Positions 56,399 through 64,000 of a DNA stretch of 64,000 nt are shown here, in pieces. The translations under genes were made by a program, and so were the position numbers. Position 1 is the stretch's first letter; each line of letters opens with the position of its first letter. Source of the DNA: Paraburkholderia panacisoli (lineage in GTDB: Bacteria; Pseudomonadota; Gammaproteobacteria; Burkholderiales; Burkholderiaceae); the NCBI RefSeq assembly GCF_008369935.1, contig NZ_VTUZ01000011.1, positions 124,001 through 188,000 on the forward strand, in the 5' to 3' direction. The notes below the pieces were generated by a model, which worked only from the letters and a program-made list of their open reading frames with translations, searched no databases and had not been told where the DNA came from.

Positions 56399-56983
56399 TC
56401 AATCCGCTGACCCGGCGCTCACCGGCGCGACCTCGAACGCATCGCCGGTGGCGAAGAAGGTCCCGCCGGCCACGTAATGGCAGGTGCGCAGATCGGGGTC
56501 GTCGCCGAAGTGCCAGCGGTTGTTCGAATACACGCGGCTGTCCGCATACGCGGCGACCACTTCGCCGATGATCAGATCGTGACGCTGGCTCTCGTCCGCA
56601 ATCACCTTGCACTCCATCCACGTGATGCAGCCGGCCAGCATCGGCACGTCGATGATTTGCGCGGGGAACGTGTCGAGATCGAACGCGGAGAACTTGTCGA
56701 GTTCGGCGCCCGCGTGGCTGCCCACCGCCAGCGTTTGCGCGGCGAACCCGCGGCTCGGCAGTTGCAGGCCGAATACGCCGCTCGCTTCGATCAGTTGCCG
56801 CGTGAGCGTGCGGCTGTCCACCACGACCACCACCTTCGGCGGGTTGAAGTCGAGCGGCATCGCCCACGACGCCGCCATCACGTTCGTGCGGCCGCCGTGC
56901 GCGCTGGTGATGATCGTGACCGGTCCATGATTGAGCAACTGCGTGGCCCGCGACAACGCCACGGGTTTTCGGGTGACTTTCAT
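56399..56983 (-). CDS. Flavin reductase-like FMN-binding protein
   Basis: A 194-residue protein starting MKVTRKPVALSRATQLLNHGPVTII. The flavin-binding fold has VVVVDSRTLTRQLIEASGVFGLQLP, and HDLIIGEVVAAYADSRVYS and HYVAGGTFFATG complete the family pattern. These proteins supply reduced flavin to monooxygenases or act as FMN oxidoreductases. The frame runs to 57085 but ATG 56983 is the usual start. It is convergent with the GNAT gene. Confidence 0.9.
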   Translation of the reverse strand: MKVTRKPVALSRATQLLNHGPVTIITSAHGGRTNVMAASWAMPLDFNPPKVVVVVDSRTLTRQLIEASGVFGLQLPSRGFAAQTLAVGSHAGAELDKFSAFDLDTFPAQIIDVPMLAGCITWMECKVIADESQRHDLIIGEVVAAYADSRVYSNNRWHFGDDPDLRTCHYVAGGTFFATGDAFEVAPVSAGSAD

Positions 56984-57053
56984 AGGTGCTTGCTTGCGTC
57001 GGAAGGGATGAGGGATTGTAGCCGCGTCACGACATGACGGCGCGGGTGCGGCC

Positions 57054-57302
57054 ATGCGGCTCAGCGGCGCATGGGATCTTTTCAAGTCAGGCGATTCGGC
57101 GGCCTATCTCGCGACGGTCGCCGCCGCGGTGGACTGCGCCTACGCAAATGGCGCGGATATCGTCGCGCTCGCGCAGGCCTCGATGGCAGGCGCGGCGGAG
57201 CGCGTCACGCGCGGCGCGACGCCGCTGACCAGCCCGCAAAACGGCCTGGTCGCCGCGATCGACGCAGCGACGCGCGCCGCCGAAGCGCAAGAGCAGAAGT
57301 AG
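57054..57302 (+). pseudogene. C-terminal remnant of an Asp/Glu racemase-family protein
   Basis: The 82-codon frame reads CAYANGADIVALAQASMAGAAERV and then a stretch with LTSPQNGLVAAIDAA, which is the C-terminal end of aspartate/glutamate or hydantoin racemase-type proteins. The first two thirds, with the first catalytic Cys, are missing, and the ATG sits where the family has internal sequence. I call it a remnant left by deletion; a reassigned small gene is less likely. Confidence 0.6.
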
Positions 57303-57329
57303 AGGACGAGGGAGAGCAAACGCGCTTCA

Positions 57330-57355
57330 GGACGGCAGCCCGCAAGCCGCCGTCC
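57330..57355. terminator. Hairpin between remnant and unknown gene
   Basis: GGACGGC and GCCGTCC pair over 7 bp around a 12-base loop, at the end of the minus-strand unknown gene. No T-run; possible shared terminator. Confidence 0.4.
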
Positions 57356-57365
57356 CGCGCATCTG

Positions 57366-57698
57366 TCAATGTGGCGCTTTGCCGTTGGACACCGCGTCGA
57401 GCGGTTTGTGCTGTTCTTCGCCGAGACCCGGGAAGAATGCGTTCCAGGCGGCTCGTACGCCTTGGGCCGCGGTGGCTTCGGCGCCGATGGATTCGGCCTC
57501 GCCCTCGGCAGCTTTCGATGGATCGGCGGACAAGCCGCGCCAGTGCGTAAACACCAGCAACGGTTTCTCGGTCCAGATGCCGTCACCAAATTTCGCAAAC
57601 GCCGTGTCCCCGCTCGTCAACTGCACCTCGTACCAGCCTTCACGGACGGGCGTGTGCGCGGCAAGCTCAAACCACGGGGTCGGTTCGATTTCCTTCAT
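57366..57698 (-). CDS. Unknown protein (110 aa)
   Basis: A 110-residue acidic protein beginning MKEIEPTPWFELAAHTPVREGWYEV. No signal peptide or membrane span is seen. ATG 57698 is chosen because GGAGACGAC stands before it; the longer frame to 57902 reads poorly. I do not recognise the family, but the N-terminal part (GWYEVQLTSG..AFAKFGDG.W) looks like a small beta-domain, and C-terminal acidic residues are abundant. Confidence 0.6.
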   Translation of the reverse strand: MKEIEPTPWFELAAHTPVREGWYEVQLTSGDTAFAKFGDGIWTEKPLLVFTHWRGLSADPSKAAEGEAESIGAEATAAQGVRAAWNAFFPGLGEEQHKPLDAVSNGKAPH

Positions 57699-57912
57699 GT
57701 CGTCTCCGGTCGGATAAAGCGTGATAGAAAACACAACCAAGGCATTCTTCATACCCGGGCCTGACAGCGGCAGGCACCGCCCGCCACGCGATGTTGCAGT
57801 GCGGTGCGCCGGGTATGACTTGCGGGCAATTCGTCGACTTCGAACATCTCGACCTTGCCGCGCATAAACGACACGATAGCGCGACATGGGCCGCGCGGAC
57901 AAACGTAAAAAC

Positions 57913-59451
57913 TTACTCGCGCAGCGCGGCGCCCGGCACGGCCGCCGAAGCCGCTTTCGACCCGCGCGCCGGCTTGCCTTCCAGTCCGCGCGCCAGCTCG
58001 GCCAACGTGTCGATGGCGGGCGCGAGGCGCTCGGCGGGCGTGTTGCCGTAGCCGATCACCAGCCCGTTGGTTGCCGCGCGCGGCTGCAACGCGAAGCCGG
58101 ACAGTGCGCGGGGATTGAGCCTCGCGGCACGCGCGCGTTCAGCGAGGGTTCGATCAGCAAGGCGCGGCGGCAAACGCAGCGTCAGATGCATGCCGCAATC
58201 GCCGCCGAGAATTTGCGCCGACGCGAAATGCGCGGTGAGCGCATCGCGCAGCGCCTGCTGGCGCTCGCGGTACAACCGCCGCATGCGCCCGAGATGTCGC
58301 CCGAACTCGCCGCTTTCGATGAAATGCGCGAGCGCCAGCTGCTCCAGCCGATGCCCGCCGCGCAGCATCTCCTGCAACGCGACGGCGGCGTGCGCTCCGA
58401 TCGCGCGCGGCAGCACGACGAAGCCGATGCGCAGCGCCGGAAACATCGTCTTGCTGAACGAGCCGACATACAGCACCGGCGCATCGTCGACGAGGCCTTG
58501 CATGCTGGCGATCGGCTCGCCGGTGTGGCGGAATTCGCCGTCGTAGTCGTCCTCGATCAGCCACGCGCCGCAGCGCCGTGCCTGCGCGATCAACTCCAGA
58601 CGGCGCGCCACCGACAGCACCGCGCCCGTCGGGTACTGATGCGCGGGCGACGTGTAGAGCAGCCTCGGTGGATGGGCGCGCCATGCGCCGGACGGCGCGG
58701 CCATGCCTTCGGCGTCGACGGGGATCGGCAGCGTGGTCAGATCGCCAAGGTTGAAAGCGGCCTTCGCGCCGCGATAACCCGGGTCCTCGACCCATGCGAC
58801 ATCGCCCGGATTCGTGAAGAGGCGCACGCACAGATTCAACGCCTCCTGCGCGCCCTCGGTGATCACCACCTGCGAGCCCTCGCAGCGCACGCCGCGCGCC
58901 ATCCGCAGATGCGCGGCGATCGCATCGCGCAACGCCGGCTCGCCCGCCGGCGTGCCGTAGCCGAGCGCGAGCGGCAACGCCTGGTCCATCGAACGTTCGA
59001 GCGCGCGCCGCCAGGCGCCGAGCGGGAAGCGATCCAGCGCGGGCGTGCCGGGGGTCAGCGCGAAGGTGTTGTCGGCATGCGTGCGGGTCGCGGCGAACTG
59101 CCCGACGCGCGCTGCGTAGACGACCTCGCGCAGCGCGGGCTGAACCGGCGGCTCACCACGCGCGGCCGGGCTGGACAGCGGACTCACGCGCGTGCCCTTT
59201 TTATCGGCGACCACGTAGCCGACGGCGGCCAGGTGCTCATAAGCGATCACTACCGTGTTGCGCGACACGCCCATCTCCGCCGCCAGCGAACGCGACGACG
59301 GCAAGAGCGACCCGGCGGGCAGACGCCCGGCGAGGATCGCTTGCTGCAAACGCTCGATCAGCTGCTTTTGCAGCGGCGCGGGCTTCGCGCCGCCAGAGGC
59401 GACGGGCGCCACTGCGGGCGCATGGACGAGCGGACCGATGATCTCGATCAT
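57913..59451 (-). CDS. MocR-family regulator (GntR HTH + aminotransferase-like domain)
   Basis: A 512-residue PLP-dependent regulator. The GntR-type winged helix (PLQKQLIERLQQAILAGRLPAGSLLPSSRSLAAEMGVSRNTVV, counted in pieces) is residues 20-95, and the fold-type-I aminotransferase-like domain spans 130-490 (ALGYGTPAGEPALRDAIAAHL; GSFSKTMFPALRIGFVVLP with the PLP Lys). ATG 59451 is preferred to the longer frame to 59535. It is divergent from the GNAT gene at 59568, which is the usual MocR target arrangement. Confidence 0.92.
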   Translation of the reverse strand: MIEIIGPLVHAPAVAPVASGGAKPAPLQKQLIERLQQAILAGRLPAGSLLPSSRSLAAEMGVSRNTVVIAYEHLAAVGYVVADKKGTRVSPLSSPAARGEPPVQPALREVVYAARVGQFAATRTHADNTFALTPGTPALDRFPLGAWRRALERSMDQALPLALGYGTPAGEPALRDAIAAHLRMARGVRCEGSQVVITEGAQEALNLCVRLFTNPGDVAWVEDPGYRGAKAAFNLGDLTTLPIPVDAEGMAAPSGAWRAHPPRLLYTSPAHQYPTGAVLSVARRLELIAQARRCGAWLIEDDYDGEFRHTGEPIASMQGLVDDAPVLYVGSFSKTMFPALRIGFVVLPRAIGAHAAVALQEMLRGGHRLEQLALAHFIESGEFGRHLGRMRRLYRERQQALRDALTAHFASAQILGGDCGMHLTLRLPPRLADRTLAERARAARLNPRALSGFALQPRAATNGLVIGYGNTPAERLAPAIDTLAELARGLEGKPARGSKAASAAVPGAALRE

Positions 59452-59567
59452 GGCGGCTGGACCTATCGAATGGGCTAATCGTGGATCTTTTGAACATACC
59501 ACGATTGCCGTATCGTTCCACACATCGACGATCATTCACGAACTTCACGAACGACAGGAGAGCAGCC
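59452..59567. promoter_or_regulatory. Divergent promoter region of MocR and GNAT genes
   Basis: 116 bases between the divergent start codons. It must hold both promoters and is the likely MocR binding site. The stretch ATACCACGATTGCCGTATCG has some dyad character but no clear perfect repeat. Confidence 0.45.
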
Positions 59568-60293
59568 ATGGAACCCAGACGCAATGCGTTCGACCAACCG
59601 ATCGGCGCGCCCGTGCCGGGCTGGAACGGTGCCCGGCCGCCCGGCCGCGAACCGCTGACGGGCCGCTATTGCCGGATCGAACCGGTCGACGTCGAGCGTC
59701 ATGCCGGCGATCTGTACGACGCGTACAGATCGGCGTCCGATGGCCGCGACTGGACCTATCTGGCGGTCGGTCCGTTCGACAGCCTCGCGTCCTACCGCGA
59801 GCATCTGACGCGCGCCGCCGCGTCCGCCGACCCGCTGCACTATGCGGCGATCGATCTGGCGAGCGGCAAGGCGGTCGGCACGCTGGCGCTGATGCGCATC
59901 GACCCTGCGAACGGCGTGATCGAAGTCGGCCACGTCACGTATTCGCCGCGCCTGAAGCGCACGCGCATCGCCACTGAAGCGATGTTCCTGCTGATGAACG
60001 AGGTGTTCGACAAGCTGGGCTATCGGCGCTTCGAATGGAAGTGCGATTCGTTGAACGAGCCGTCGCGCGTGGCTGCATTGCGCTATGGCTTCACGTTCGA
60101 AGGGATCTTCCGTCAGGCGATCGTGTATCGCGAACGCAATCGCGATACCGCGTGGTTTTCGATCATCGACAGTGAATGGCCTACGCTGCGTTCGAGCTAT
60201 ACGCGTTGGCTCGACGCCGGCAATTTCGATGCGCAAGGTCGGCAGATTGAGCGACTGGTCGATTTGGTTGCGCGGCAGAGGGCGGCGGCGTGA
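59568..60293 (+). CDS. GNAT-family acetyltransferase (RimJ/RimL-like)
   Basis: A 241-residue GNAT protein. Features are EVGHVTYSPRLKRTRIATEAMFLLM, the acetyl-CoA-binding part, and NEPSRVAALRYGFTFEGIFRQ at the C-terminal side. The strong CAGGAGAG site fixes ATG 59568. It is likely controlled by the divergent MocR protein, so an amino-compound substrate is plausible. Confidence 0.9.
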   Translation: MEPRRNAFDQPIGAPVPGWNGARPPGREPLTGRYCRIEPVDVERHAGDLYDAYRSASDGRDWTYLAVGPFDSLASYREHLTRAAASADPLHYAAIDLASGKAVGTLALMRIDPANGVIEVGHVTYSPRLKRTRIATEAMFLLMNEVFDKLGYRRFEWKCDSLNEPSRVAALRYGFTFEGIFRQAIVYRERNRDTAWFSIIDSEWPTLRSSYTRWLDAGNFDAQGRQIERLVDLVARQRAAA

Positions 60294-60498
60294 AGTGAGC
60301 GCGCGGTGGTGATGCCGGCGTGGCGAGGTGCGCACATTGCATTCGCCGCGCACCGCAACCCGTGGCATGCGCCGCGACTTCGCCCTACACTGCCCGGATA
60401 TGTTTGCGCGAGTCAGCGCGGCCACGTCGGCGCAGTCAACGCGTCGGCTACGGCATGCGCGACTCGCGCTCCTTGCTGCCCTCGCCGCCGCCCAGCCG

Positions 60499-61161
60499 AT
60501 GAAACCCCGCCTGCGCTACCTCAGCGCACTGCTCGTCAACGTCGTCCTACCCTGGCTCGCGTACCGCCTTGCGTTGCCACATGGGAGCCAGCTCGGCGCG
60601 CTGCTTGCGTCGGCTGTGCCGCTGATCGCGTGGATGAGTTGGGACCTGCTGCGCTACCGCCATTTCGACGCGCTCAGCGCGCTCGTGCTGGCCGGCATCG
60701 TGCTGTCGGTGCTTGCCAGACTCGCCGGCGGTGATGCGCGCATGCAGTCGATCGAAGACCCGATGGTGTCGGGCATGATCGGCGCGTCGTTCCTCGCGTC
60801 GCTCGGGCTGCGGCGACCGCTCGTGTTCTATCTGGCCCGCTCGACGATGTCGCGCGAAGATCATCGCAGCGCCGAGAGCTTCGAAAGACATTGGCGCGAA
60901 CGACCCACGCTCGCCGCCTATATCCGCCTGATGACGCTCGTGTGGGGCGTCGGCATGATTGGCGAGAACATCCTGCGTGTTGCGGTCGTCTGGCAATGGC
61001 CGAATGATCCACGCTCGGCTCTCGCATCCAACATGCTGCGTTACGGCGTCTACGCCGGCCTGACCCTCTGGACTTTCTGGCTGCGCCGCCGCATCAAGCA
61101 GGACGCGCTGCGCTATCCAGAGGACGATGGAGCCCCCGTCAACCCGCTCGCCAGCCCCTGA
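60499..61161 (+). CDS. VC0807-type integral membrane protein
   Basis: A 220-residue protein with about five or six hydrophobic helices, beginning MKPRLRYLSALLVNVVLPWLAYRLALPHGS. The blocks LIAWMSWDLLRYRHFDALSALVLAGIVLS and ESFERHWRERPTLAAYIRLMTLVWGVG resemble the VC0807 family of membrane proteins of unknown function. The frame is open upstream to 60328, but ATG 60499 gives the usual length. Confidence 0.8.
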   Translation: MKPRLRYLSALLVNVVLPWLAYRLALPHGSQLGALLASAVPLIAWMSWDLLRYRHFDALSALVLAGIVLSVLARLAGGDARMQSIEDPMVSGMIGASFLASLGLRRPLVFYLARSTMSREDHRSAESFERHWRERPTLAAYIRLMTLVWGVGMIGENILRVAVVWQWPNDPRSALASNMLRYGVYAGLTLWTFWLRRRIKQDALRYPEDDGAPVNPLASP

Positions 61162-61170
61162 CCTCGGCCT

Positions 61171-62037
61171 TCACGCCAGTTCGAGAAAGCGCGCGAGACA
61201 CGGATTGCGATTCGACGGCGACCACGCCAGCACCTGCTCGATCTGCGGTGCATCGACCAGCGGCCTGAATACCACGCCCGCGAGTTGCGCCTTGCGCATC
61301 GACGCGGGCACCAGCGCGACGCCCACGCCTTCATCGACGAGATTCAGCACGGTCTGCTGCAATTGCACTTCGAAGCGGATATCCGGTTCGTAGCCGCCCG
61401 AGCGGCAATGGTCGAGAATCGCCGCGCGCAGACTCGGCGCGACTTCCTCGGACGCGAGCACGAACGGCTCGCCCGCCAGTTGCCCGATCTTCAGACGCCG
61501 CGAGCGAGCGCGCGGATGGCTGCGCGAGAGCGCGACACACAGCGGCTCGCGGAGAATCGTGCGGGTGGCGAGCCCCTTGTCGGGCACGTTCGGGAACATG
61601 ATGGCCGCGTCGATCTGACCGGCGAGCACCTGCGCGGCGAGATCGTTCGATACGACTTCACGCAGATTCAACGCGACCTCCGGATACGCGGCGCCGAACA
61701 CCCGCGCATAGCCGGGCACGACGCTGTACGCCGAACACATCGTGAAGCCGATCGAGAGCTTGCCTGCGTCGCCGTGCGCGGCGGCTTGCGCGTTGCTGAC
61801 CGCCTGTTCCACCGCCGCGAGAATCGCTTTCGCGTCGGCGTAAAAGCGTTCGCCGGCCGCGGTCAACGTCACACTGCGCGGGCTGCGCTCGATCAGCGTG
61901 ACGCCGAGGCTCGCCTCCAGCGTCGCCAGTTGCCGGCTCAACGGTGGCTGCGACAGATTCAGCCGCGCCGCCGCGCGGCCGAAATGCCGCGTCTCGGCGA
62001 GCGTGACGAAGTAACGCAGCGGCTTGATGTCGATCAC
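61171..62037 (-). CDS. LysR-family regulator
   Basis: A 288-residue LysR protein. The N-terminal winged helix is typical (LRYFVTLAETRHFGRAAARLNLSQPPLSRQLATLEA, counted in pieces), and the effector domain runs from about 90. It is divergent from the AEC transporter gene across 125 bases that hold a TATCG-N6-CGATA palindrome, so it probably controls that transporter in response to the transported acid. Confidence 0.93.
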   Translation of the reverse strand: MIDIKPLRYFVTLAETRHFGRAAARLNLSQPPLSRQLATLEASLGVTLIERSPRSVTLTAAGERFYADAKAILAAVEQAVSNAQAAAHGDAGKLSIGFTMCSAYSVVPGYARVFGAAYPEVALNLREVVSNDLAAQVLAGQIDAAIMFPNVPDKGLATRTILREPLCVALSRSHPRARSRRLKIGQLAGEPFVLASEEVAPSLRAAILDHCRSGGYEPDIRFEVQLQQTVLNLVDEGVGVALVPASMRKAQLAGVVFRPLVDAPQIEQVLAWSPSNRNPCLARFLELA

Positions 62038-62072
62038 GATGCACTCCCCATCGGATGACGATGCAAAAAAGG

Positions 62073-62088
62073 TATCGTCGAAGCGATA
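62073..62088. promoter_or_regulatory. Probable LysR-type operator
   Basis: TATCG-TCGAAG-CGATA is a perfect inverted repeat containing a T-N11-A-like core, in the gap between the divergent LysR and AEC transporter genes. Position and form fit a LysR box. Confidence 0.6.
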
Positions 62089-62162
62089 AAACAGTATTGG
62101 ATTGTATCAACGCAAGCCACTACGCTGGCGGGTCGTCCTGTCCGCTTGCACTTCTTGCCCCG

Positions 62163-63107
62163 ATGTTAGCCACCCTCGAGATTCTGCTTCCCGTCTTCGG
62201 CCTGATTTTCGCGGGCTTTGCGTGCCGCCGGCGCGGCGTGCTCGGCCCGAATTCGGCGTCGGAACTGAACCGCTTCGTGGTCTGGCTCGCGCTGCCCGCG
62301 TTGCTGTTCGACACGATGGCGCACGCCACCTGGCGGCAGTTGTACCAGCCGGCCTTCGTCGCGACGTTTTCGATTGCGTGCGTCGGCGTGTTCGTGTTCA
62401 TCCTCGCGACGCGTTTGCTCGGCGGCCGCCATCTCGCCGACGCCAGCGTCGATGCGATTGCCGCGTCGTATCCGAACACGGGCTACATCGGCTTCCCGCT
62501 CGGCATGATCGCCTTCGGTCAGGCGAGCCTGACGCCGACCACGATTGCGACGATCCTCGTCGCGTGCGTGCTGTTCGCGTTTGCGATCGTGCTGATCGAA
62601 ATCGGCTTGCAGACCGAGCGCACGCCGCACAAGCTGGGTTTGAAAGTGCTGCGCTCGCTCGCGAGAAATCCGCTGATCGTAGCGCCGCTGGCGGGCGTGG
62701 TGTTTGCCAGCTTGCACGTCGCGTTGCCTGCCAGCGCGGAAACGTTTCTGAAGCTGCTGGCCGGCGCGGCGAGTCCGTGCGCGCTGGTGAGCCTCGGCCT
62801 GTTTCTCGCGGAGAAGCGGCCGACCGAAGCCGGCGCGGGCGGCATCTCGCTGCTGCTGACCGGCGTCAAGCTGCTGGTGCAGCCCGCGCTCGCATGGTGG
62901 CTCGCGGCGCGTGTCTTCGGGCTCTCGCCGATGCTCGTCGAGATGGCGGTCGTGCTGGCCGCGCTGCCTACCGGCACCGGTCCGTTCATGCTCGCGGAGT
63001 TCTACGAGCGCGAAGCGCATATCACGTCGCGGACGATTTTGTTGTCGACGGTGGGATCGGTGGTGACGTTGTCGGTGTTGCTGGTGGTGATGGGGCATCG
63101 CACCTGA
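62163..63107 (+). CDS. AEC-family transporter
   Basis: A 314-residue membrane protein of the auxin-efflux-carrier (AEC) family: the first helix MLATLEILLPVFGLIFAGFA and the central GYIGFPLGMIAFG fit. About ten helices are expected. In bacteria AEC members are mostly malonate, malate or other dicarboxylate/monocarboxylate carriers; no auxin function is implied. ATG 62163 is chosen over the upstream frame. The divergent LysR gene probably controls it. Confidence 0.9.
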   Translation: MLATLEILLPVFGLIFAGFACRRRGVLGPNSASELNRFVVWLALPALLFDTMAHATWRQLYQPAFVATFSIACVGVFVFILATRLLGGRHLADASVDAIAASYPNTGYIGFPLGMIAFGQASLTPTTIATILVACVLFAFAIVLIEIGLQTERTPHKLGLKVLRSLARNPLIVAPLAGVVFASLHVALPASAETFLKLLAGAASPCALVSLGLFLAEKRPTEAGAGGISLLLTGVKLLVQPALAWWLAARVFGLSPMLVEMAVVLAALPTGTGPFMLAEFYEREAHITSRTILLSTVGSVVTLSVLLVVMGHRT

Positions 63108-63323
63108 GACTCTTGGTAGTACACGCAAAGCGGGCGGCTGCTCGCCGCTAACCGGAGCGTTGCTGCGTGTCATGCGAAAAGAGTTAGTGCTTGCCTCAAG
63201 CGCAACGCGCTGCCGCTGCCGCAATCGCTGCGGCACGCGACTCTGCGGTGACCCGCGCCTCGCGCTATGCTTCGCACACGGGCCAGCCAGGTCCGGGATC
63301 CTGTTAGCGCCACCCGACCCGCC
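63108..63323. other. Intergenic region before the AraC gene
   Basis: About 216 bases. No gene is supported. The AraC open frame could start as early as ATG 63267. Confidence 0.45.
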
Positions 63324-64000
63324 GTGCCCAAAGCCCGCCCACCCGAACTCCACGACGAAGCCGACGCCAGCTCGCTCGCGCGTTACTATCCGCGCGGCCT
63401 GCACATCGACCCGCACTCGCACACGTGGGCCCAGGTGCTGTACGCGGTGTCGGGCGTGATGTGGGTCGAAGTCGGCCGCGAAGCGCTAGTCGTGCCGCCG
63501 CAGCGCGCGGTCTGGCTGCCGGCCGGCACGCTCCACTCGATCCACATGATGAGCGAAGTGGAGATGCGCAATCTCTATCTGCACGAGCGCAATGTCGGTC
63601 ATCTGAGCCGGCGCAGCGATGTGTTCGAGGTCAACGGCTTGCTGCGCGAACTGATCACGTCGATCGCCGAACACGAGCGCACTCGCGCGCGCGATCAAAC
63701 CTATCTGGACGCCGCCTATCGTCTCGCGATGCTGGAGCTCGCGCACGCGCGGCGCTCGTCGCTGCGCATCGCGCTGCCCGACGCGTCGGACCGGCGGCTC
63801 GAAGCGCTGTGCCGCGCGGTGATCGACAACCCATCGATCGCGATCAGCTTCGAGCAGCATGCGGCATCGGTCGGCGCGAGCGTGCGCACGCTTGCGCGGC
63901 TATTCAGGCGTGAACTGGGTGTCGGCTTTGCCGAATGGCGGCGCCAGGTGCAACTGGCGGTGGCCTTGTCGGCACTCGCGCAGGGACGCCCGGTCAGCAG
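63324..64000 (+). CDS. AraC-family regulator with N-terminal cupin (partial, runs off right edge)
   Basis: The visible 225 residues start at GTG 63324 with PELHDEADASSLARYYPRG; an in-frame ATG at 63267 is another possible start. A cupin-like sensor domain holds HIDPHSHTWAQVLYAVSG and VWLPAGTLHSIHM, and the helix-turn-helix region begins with FEQHAASVGASVRTLARLFRREL and runs to the edge. The final helix-turn-helix is cut off by the end of the window. The cupin-AraC layout resembles regulators of efflux or carbon-source genes, with unknown effector. Confidence 0.85.
   Translation, partial: MPKARPPELHDEADASSLARYYPRGLHIDPHSHTWAQVLYAVSGVMWVEVGREALVVPPQRAVWLPAGTLHSIHMMSEVEMRNLYLHERNVGHLSRRSDVFEVNGLLRELITSIAEHERTRARDQTYLDAAYRLAMLELAHARRSSLRIALPDASDRRLEALCRAVIDNPSIAISFEQHAASVGASVRTLARLFRRELGVGFAEWRRQVQLAVALSALAQGRPVS

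Noticed and set aside
57886-59478. 530-codon open frame on the plus strand
   Set aside because: It is antisense to the MocR gene; the translated product is Arg/Ala/Gln-rich without domains.
62163-63107. AEC family name ('auxin efflux carrier') as evidence for auxin biology
   Set aside because: Bacterial AEC proteins mostly carry small organic acids; the family name is historic.

Overview
The window reads as a chromosomal stretch of a high-GC betaproteobacterium of the Burkholderia/Paraburkholderia/Caballeronia type. The evidence is the trimeric-type porin, the Burkholderia-style kdp genes, the many LysR, MarR, TetR, AraC and MocR regulators, and aromatic-acid catabolism through CoA thioesters. 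This is inference from gene content. I see no rRNA, tRNA, CRISPR array, complete insertion sequence or phage module.

Layout. 1-5.4 kb: high-affinity K+ pump kdpFABC followed directly by the response regulator kdpE, with no sensor kinase gene kdpD between. 5.5-6.6 kb: two small unknown genes and a universal-stress protein with a shared promoter motif. 6.8-11.8 kb: a minus-strand set (YWTD beta-propeller, 3-hydroxyacyl-CoA dehydrogenase, unusual CaiB-type CoA-transferase) with a divergent LysR gene. 12.0-16.1 kb: operon of SDR, MFS permease and a two-subunit transketolase. 16.4-25.4 kb: mixed genes (unknown protein, ferritin-like protein, LysE/Lrp pair, Ser/Thr-rich protein, TetR/lipoprotein pair, orphan PqiB).

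25.8-40.8 kb is the most distinctive catabolic region. An intact set (CarAa/OxoO-like Rieske oxygenase, its ferredoxin-reductase, an M20 hydrolase, an amidase and a convergent MarR regulator) lies at 34.9-40.8 kb. A degraded inverted counterpart (MarR gene joined to a decapitated Rieske fragment) lies at 25.8-26.6 kb. Between them are an NCS1 permease, a chemoreceptor, a BON protein, an ADH/cupin/hemerythrin/SDR operon and a porin. At 41.2-50.8 kb follows a nine-gene operon typical of the aerobic CoA-dependent anthranilate (2-aminobenzoate) or salicylate pathway: flavoprotein monooxygenase/reductase, SDR, MarR, enoyl-CoA hydratase, acyl-CoA dehydrogenase, thioesterase, RidA, aryl-CoA ligase and a hydrolase/NTF2 fusion. 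A reasonable hypothesis is that the Rieske/amidase set converts an N-heterocyclic or amide-bearing aromatic compound to an aminobenzoate that the second operon degrades.

50.9-64 kb carries housekeeping-like and regulatory genes. The outstanding item is a short threonyl-tRNA synthetase paralogue without editing domains (54.2-55.5 kb). It is preceded by what looks like a classical attenuator: a 28-codon leader with six consecutive Thr codons, a 12-bp perfect terminator hairpin and a candidate antiterminator pairing. The last gene, an AraC regulator, runs off the right edge.
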